From contig OZ035962.1 of the NCBI GenBank assembly GCA_964034945.1, forward strand, positions 106,464,034 through 106,528,033: a DNA stretch of 64,000 nucleotides, read 5' to 3'. The DNA comes from Chrysopilus asiliformis. Lineage: Eukaryota > Arthropoda > Insecta > Diptera > Rhagionidae. How positions within the stretch are numbered: the stretch's first letter is position 1; the number at the start of each line of letters is the position of its first letter. Of this stretch, positions 61,251 through 64,000 are shown piece after piece. Made by a program: the position numbers and the translations under genes. The notes beneath the pieces are model-generated. The model was not told the DNA's origin. It saw only the letters and a list, made by a program, of their open reading frames with translations, and did no database searches.

Positions 61251-61788
61251 AAGTTTCACGAAAACCATTTTGTCATTTCTGATTTATGGTTTTTTCTCGA
61301 CCTTTTTATGGCGGAAAGTTTTGGGCCTGACAGAAAACCACGTGATTTTTGACCAGTTTTTGTTCTTTCTCTGGGCCTTTTTTCACTGAAAGGCGCTAAC
61401 TTCAGAAATTTTACCGAAATCGGTAAAAAAATTTGTTTTCTCTAACTCGGAATCAACTCCAGTGATTGAGGAAAAATTCCTTGACCGTTTTTTTCGGAAA
61501 TGGATCCAGAAAGGGGGAAAAAAAATATCACGAACCCGGAATTTTTTACGCCACCCTGATATGTGATTCAGTTTTTTGTTAATTTAAAATATTCCAAGTA
61601 ACATAAGAACTCGCAAACTGGGCGTCGTTCAATAAATTTGCATCAGTTTCATGACTTTGTGGTCGCGACATCCATTTTGCGTGCTCTTATGTACTGACGA
61701 GTAGCTTACACTAAAAAATTTATATATTTTATAAAAAAGCATTTAGTTTTTTTTAAAATGGTATGAAAAAGAATATTACATTTCTCAC

Positions 61789-61993
61789 CTTTTCCCTCGA
61801 TTGGCAAGTGGTTGCACTTCATGATCGCAAGAACGGCTTGAGCAACATTTGAGAATTCAATTAGTCCCGATGATGAACGTTCCGTTTTCAAGGGAAACAT
61901 TCTGACAGCCGTTGGTGGTACATCCTTAATATTAAAAATTCCTATTAGTTGTTCCTCAGTCAGTCCAGGTGGGGTATTGAAAAAGTGTAAAAT
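61789..61993 (-). CDS. sm: smooth (hnRNP L orthologue), internal exon: most of RRM4
   Basis: Seen: a 205-nt exon (phase 0 in, phase 1 out). The acceptor is CTATTTCAG above 61993 and the donor AAAG|GTGAGA follows 61789. The translation begins ILHFFNTPPGLTEEQLIG, passes through FNIKDVPPTAVRMFPLK and TERSSSGLIEFSNVAQA, and ends VLAIMKCNHLPIEGKG, with the last glycine codon split by the intron. Known: this is the fourth RRM of smooth/hnRNP L: beta1 LHFFN, helix 1 LTEEQLIGIFN, RNP1-like SSGLIEF, helix 2 QAVLAIMKCNHLP. The missing last strand is supplied by the next exon. Inference: the downstream intron runs 11.3 kb to the terminal exon at 50532, or 29.7 kb to the alternative candidate at 32127. 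Reading through the donor adds EKCNILFHTILKK before a stop, so a retained-intron product is possible but unlikely. Confidence 0.95.
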
Positions 61994-62166
61994 CTGAAAT
62001 AGTTTAAAATTTTAAAACAATTATTAAAGTTTTGTATTAATATTTTCAACCAGATTCGTTAAGAGCTGGCAAAGTTTCCAGCTTTGCAAGGAAAACACAA
62101 ATTTGAGGAAGAAAAGCCGTCCTCTCAGAAAACAGAATCCAGAATTTCAGCTCAAACTGTTTAGTA

Positions 62167-62469
62167 CACTCAGAAAAATTGAGACTAACTCGACGACCTA
62201 CATACGGCGTAATTGGCCTCGGGCAGAAAAATTTAGCCTATGCGAGGCGCGCGTTCGCCTGCATGAGGGAAAGTAAAACTTGTGTTGACCTGTGGCCGGA
62301 GAAATTCTGAAATTAAGCCACGAGCAAGTGAAGTAGGGCATTGGGAGCGGCACGAGTTGACCTGAGATAGGCATTTCGAGGATGTAATGTCATGTAATGG
62401 AAACCTCTGTCAGCCAGCTAGAGGTCAGAGTTAACCTGACAAAAAGTTGACCTGACATTTTTCTGAGTG
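62167..62469 (-). mobile_element. CACTCAG MITE, copy 3, in an sm intron
   Basis: CACTCAGAAAAATT to TTTTTCTGAGTG with TA flanks (62165-62166, 62470-62471). It is 303 bp and more diverged than copies 1 and 2, with a roughly 20-bp insertion near 62227 (GAAAAATTTAGCCTATG region). It sits in the 770-bp intron between the sm exons at 61993 and 62764. Confidence 0.8.
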
Positions 62470-62763
62470 TAGCTTTCAAGTTTGAGCATTTAAAAGCTGT
62501 GTTCTTTTTTTTAAGTTCAAACCTGCTCTCTCTTCCTGGTTATCGAAAGCTTTTTCTCAAAAACCGCTCGACCGATTAAGCTGAAATTTTAGATTGTGGT
62601 TCCTCGAAATAGGGGCAAGGGAAACGAAAACTTTGGCCATTGATCAAGTATTTTCCTTACTAAATCGAAAAGATTTATCCGCAAATTGAGGTTTTGATTT
62701 CAAACATGACTTTTATATTGCTTTACAAATATTTCTTATATTTTTTTAGTTGATTAAACTTAC

Positions 62764-63039
62764 CTTGCTCGGTGGTTGAATACGATTTTTACTGGCCTGC
62801 GCCGGCGATAGAAAACGATTATTTTTTGAGCCAGTATATTCTTTAAAACTGGGTGTATGATCTGGAAGTGTGAATGGATTGATGACTTCTGATAGAAAAT
62901 TTTGTTTTGAGAAGGCTATTTGAATTTTTCCATTATTTCCGACAGGAATGTTATTTAGATGTTGTACACATCTTTCAACTGCAACCGAATCACCCATTTG
63001 TACCATTGCTGTGCCCTCTTTGGTTTTTAAGAATTTTAT
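62764..63039 (-). CDS. sm: smooth (hnRNP L orthologue), internal exon: end of RRM3 and linker
   Basis: Seen: a 276-nt open exon (92 codons, phase 0 at both ends) with acceptor TTTTTCCAG just above 63039 and donor GTAAGT just below 62764. It starts IKFLKTKEGTAMVQMGD, continues with AVERCVQHLNNIPVG and KIQIAFSKQNFLSEV, and ends NRFLSPAQASKNRIQPPSK. Known: these are signatures of hnRNP L / Drosophila smooth, an RNA-binding splicing regulator with four RRMs that binds CA-rich RNA in the nucleus. The TKEGTAMVQM stretch is the RNP1-like strand of the third RRM, and the SPAQASKNRIQPPSK linker leads into RRM4. The earlier exons lie beyond the window. Inference: orthology is very secure because the sequence is nearly invariant across insects. 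Reading on past the donor gives only VSLIN and a stop, which supports splicing here. Confidence 0.95.
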
Positions 63040-63250
63040 CTGGAAAAATAAATACCAAAAAATTAATAAAATTGCAATTTCGTTTGATGAAAAATGTCTA
63101 TATTTAAAAATTTAGATCCCAAAAATAAGACATTTCTCAACGCTAATAACAGAATAAAGAGGGAAAAATTAAATGGATAAGCTTTGAATATTTTTACATC
63201 AGGGATCGATGCGTAGCCATCAAACATTTCTTATTATTTGAATGGTCTGA

Positions 63251-63535
63251 ATTTCAGATACAAATGATTTTCAATTTCCATGGACTTTGAATAATAAAGA
63301 AGATACACACGTTTTCCACTTGTTTAAGGATCCGATCCAGGATATTTGCTATGTGTGCGAAATGTCTAATGGAGGAATGTCAATCATACAACGATATTGG
63401 CCAATTTGCTTCGATGGTGGATCTCCAATGTCAGGATTCCAATTCATTTTCATACCGAATCCCAAATACCTTCGTAAACATCGTTCACTCCTCGTTCAAG
63501 TAAAACCGATTCATCTTCCTAAATATTTATCATGA
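63251..63535 (+). CDS. unrecognised ORF within the sm intron region
   Basis: Seen: an open stretch from 63251 to the TGA at 63533-63535, with no good ATG near its start. A possible acceptor, CTGAATTTCAG, ends at 63257, so it could be an internal or last exon. The translation includes NNKEDTHVFHLFKDPIQDIC, YVCEMSNGGMSIIQRYWPI and FIFIPNPKYLRKHRSLL. Composition is protein-like, with few low-complexity runs, unlike most ORFs in this window. I do not recognise the family. It lies opposite sm, in the intron upstream of the 63039 exon. It could be a nested gene, a transposon fragment or chance. Confidence 0.2.
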   Translation: MSDTNDFQFPWTLNNKEDTHVFHLFKDPIQDICYVCEMSNGGMSIIQRYWPICFDGGSPMSGFQFIFIPNPKYLRKHRSLLVQVKPIHLPKYLS

Positions 63536-63546
63536 AATAAGTAACT

Positions 63547-63870
63547 ATGCTACCTGTTCGGAATGTCCCTATTTGCCTAACACTAACGAGGCCCCATAAA
63601 TATTTATTTCGGGACTCGGAAATTTATTACACCGGATTTTTCTGCACGTTGCGTAGCCACTTAAAGTCAGTCAGAAATTCCGGTATCAAAATTCATTTCA
63701 TGGGCCGACGAATTTGTGACGGAATTTCACTTTGTGTGCGAAAATTATTAGGAGTTTACTCATTCCGAACCTTGCCTTCGTTCGGTTTTTGTTTAACCTG
63801 TGATTATCAGGTACCAACGACTATTACGCATCCAAAGACCAAATTCAGTCAAAGTGAACAAATTCGCTAA
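63547..63870 (+). other. second unrecognised ORF, low support
   Basis: An open frame 12 nt after the 63251-63535 frame, beginning MLPVRNVPICLTLTRP and ending before TAA near 63870. It is moderately Cys-rich with no recognised motif. Together with its neighbour it keeps this stretch open in two consecutive frames, which could mean one frameshifted old coding region. No ribosomal, catalytic or zinc-binding pattern is convincing. Confidence 0.12.
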
Positions 63871-63964
63871 TTGATTCACCCCACACGAAACGATCACAGC
63901 CACGCGTTGGTTGTGCCGACAATTATTTCTAACTTGGCCACCTACAATACCTGAAGGTGCTTAG

Positions 63965-64000
63965 GTGTTCACTATTTCCCACTATTTCCCACTATTCCAC
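63965..64000 (+). repeat. short tandem repeat at window edge
   Basis: The 10-mer CACTATTTCC is repeated about three times up to the end of the window, the last unit imperfect. Confidence 0.8.

Noticed and set aside
63040..64000. Upstream sm exon
   Set aside because: No frame on the minus strand encodes the expected first half of RRM3; the exon must lie beyond the window.

Overview
The window is eukaryotic and almost certainly from an insect, most likely a fly. It is AT-rich, has introns with GT..AG borders and no operon-like packing, and is crowded with short DNA transposons (MITEs), Helitrons and LINE debris. The one host gene I can name with confidence is the 3' end of smooth (sm), the insect hnRNP L orthologue, on the minus strand. 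It is read from three spliced exons: 63039-62764 (rest of the third RRM and linker), 61993-61789 (most of RRM4) and 50532-50399 (last strands of RRM4, C-terminal tail and stop). All three join in phase with canonical splice sites. A second possible terminal exon, with a nearly identical acceptor, lies at 32127-32090 and would give a different, much shorter C-terminus. Upstream sm exons lie beyond base 64000.

Layout. 1-32 kb: no supported host gene; transposons in AT-rich sequence, including Helitrons (6452-6939, 20284-20672, 25356-26259), a degenerate pogo/Tigger-type element with a PHD-like transposase tail (19609-21170), a piggyBac-like MITE (22170-22369), a truncated LINE (about 24028-24279) and several foldback elements. 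32-50 kb: the candidate alternative exon, then a long region of AT-rich tracts and MITEs that would be intronic or 3' UTR if the isoform exists. 50.4-63.0 kb: the sm terminal exon, an 11.3-kb intron, and the RRM4 and RRM3 exons. 63.0-64.0 kb: intron, with one unrecognised plus-strand ORF.

Most long ORFs here are translations of TGTC/CGTC microsatellites or MITE palindromes. The most interesting signals are the duplicated sm terminal-exon acceptor, a patchwork insertion at 42.1-42.4 kb that looks like microhomology-mediated template switching, a chimeric Helitron built from two repeat families, and a MITE family rich in AGGTCA half-sites. No CRISPR array, rRNA, tRNA or bacterial gene was seen. 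All identifications are by eye; no database search was possible.
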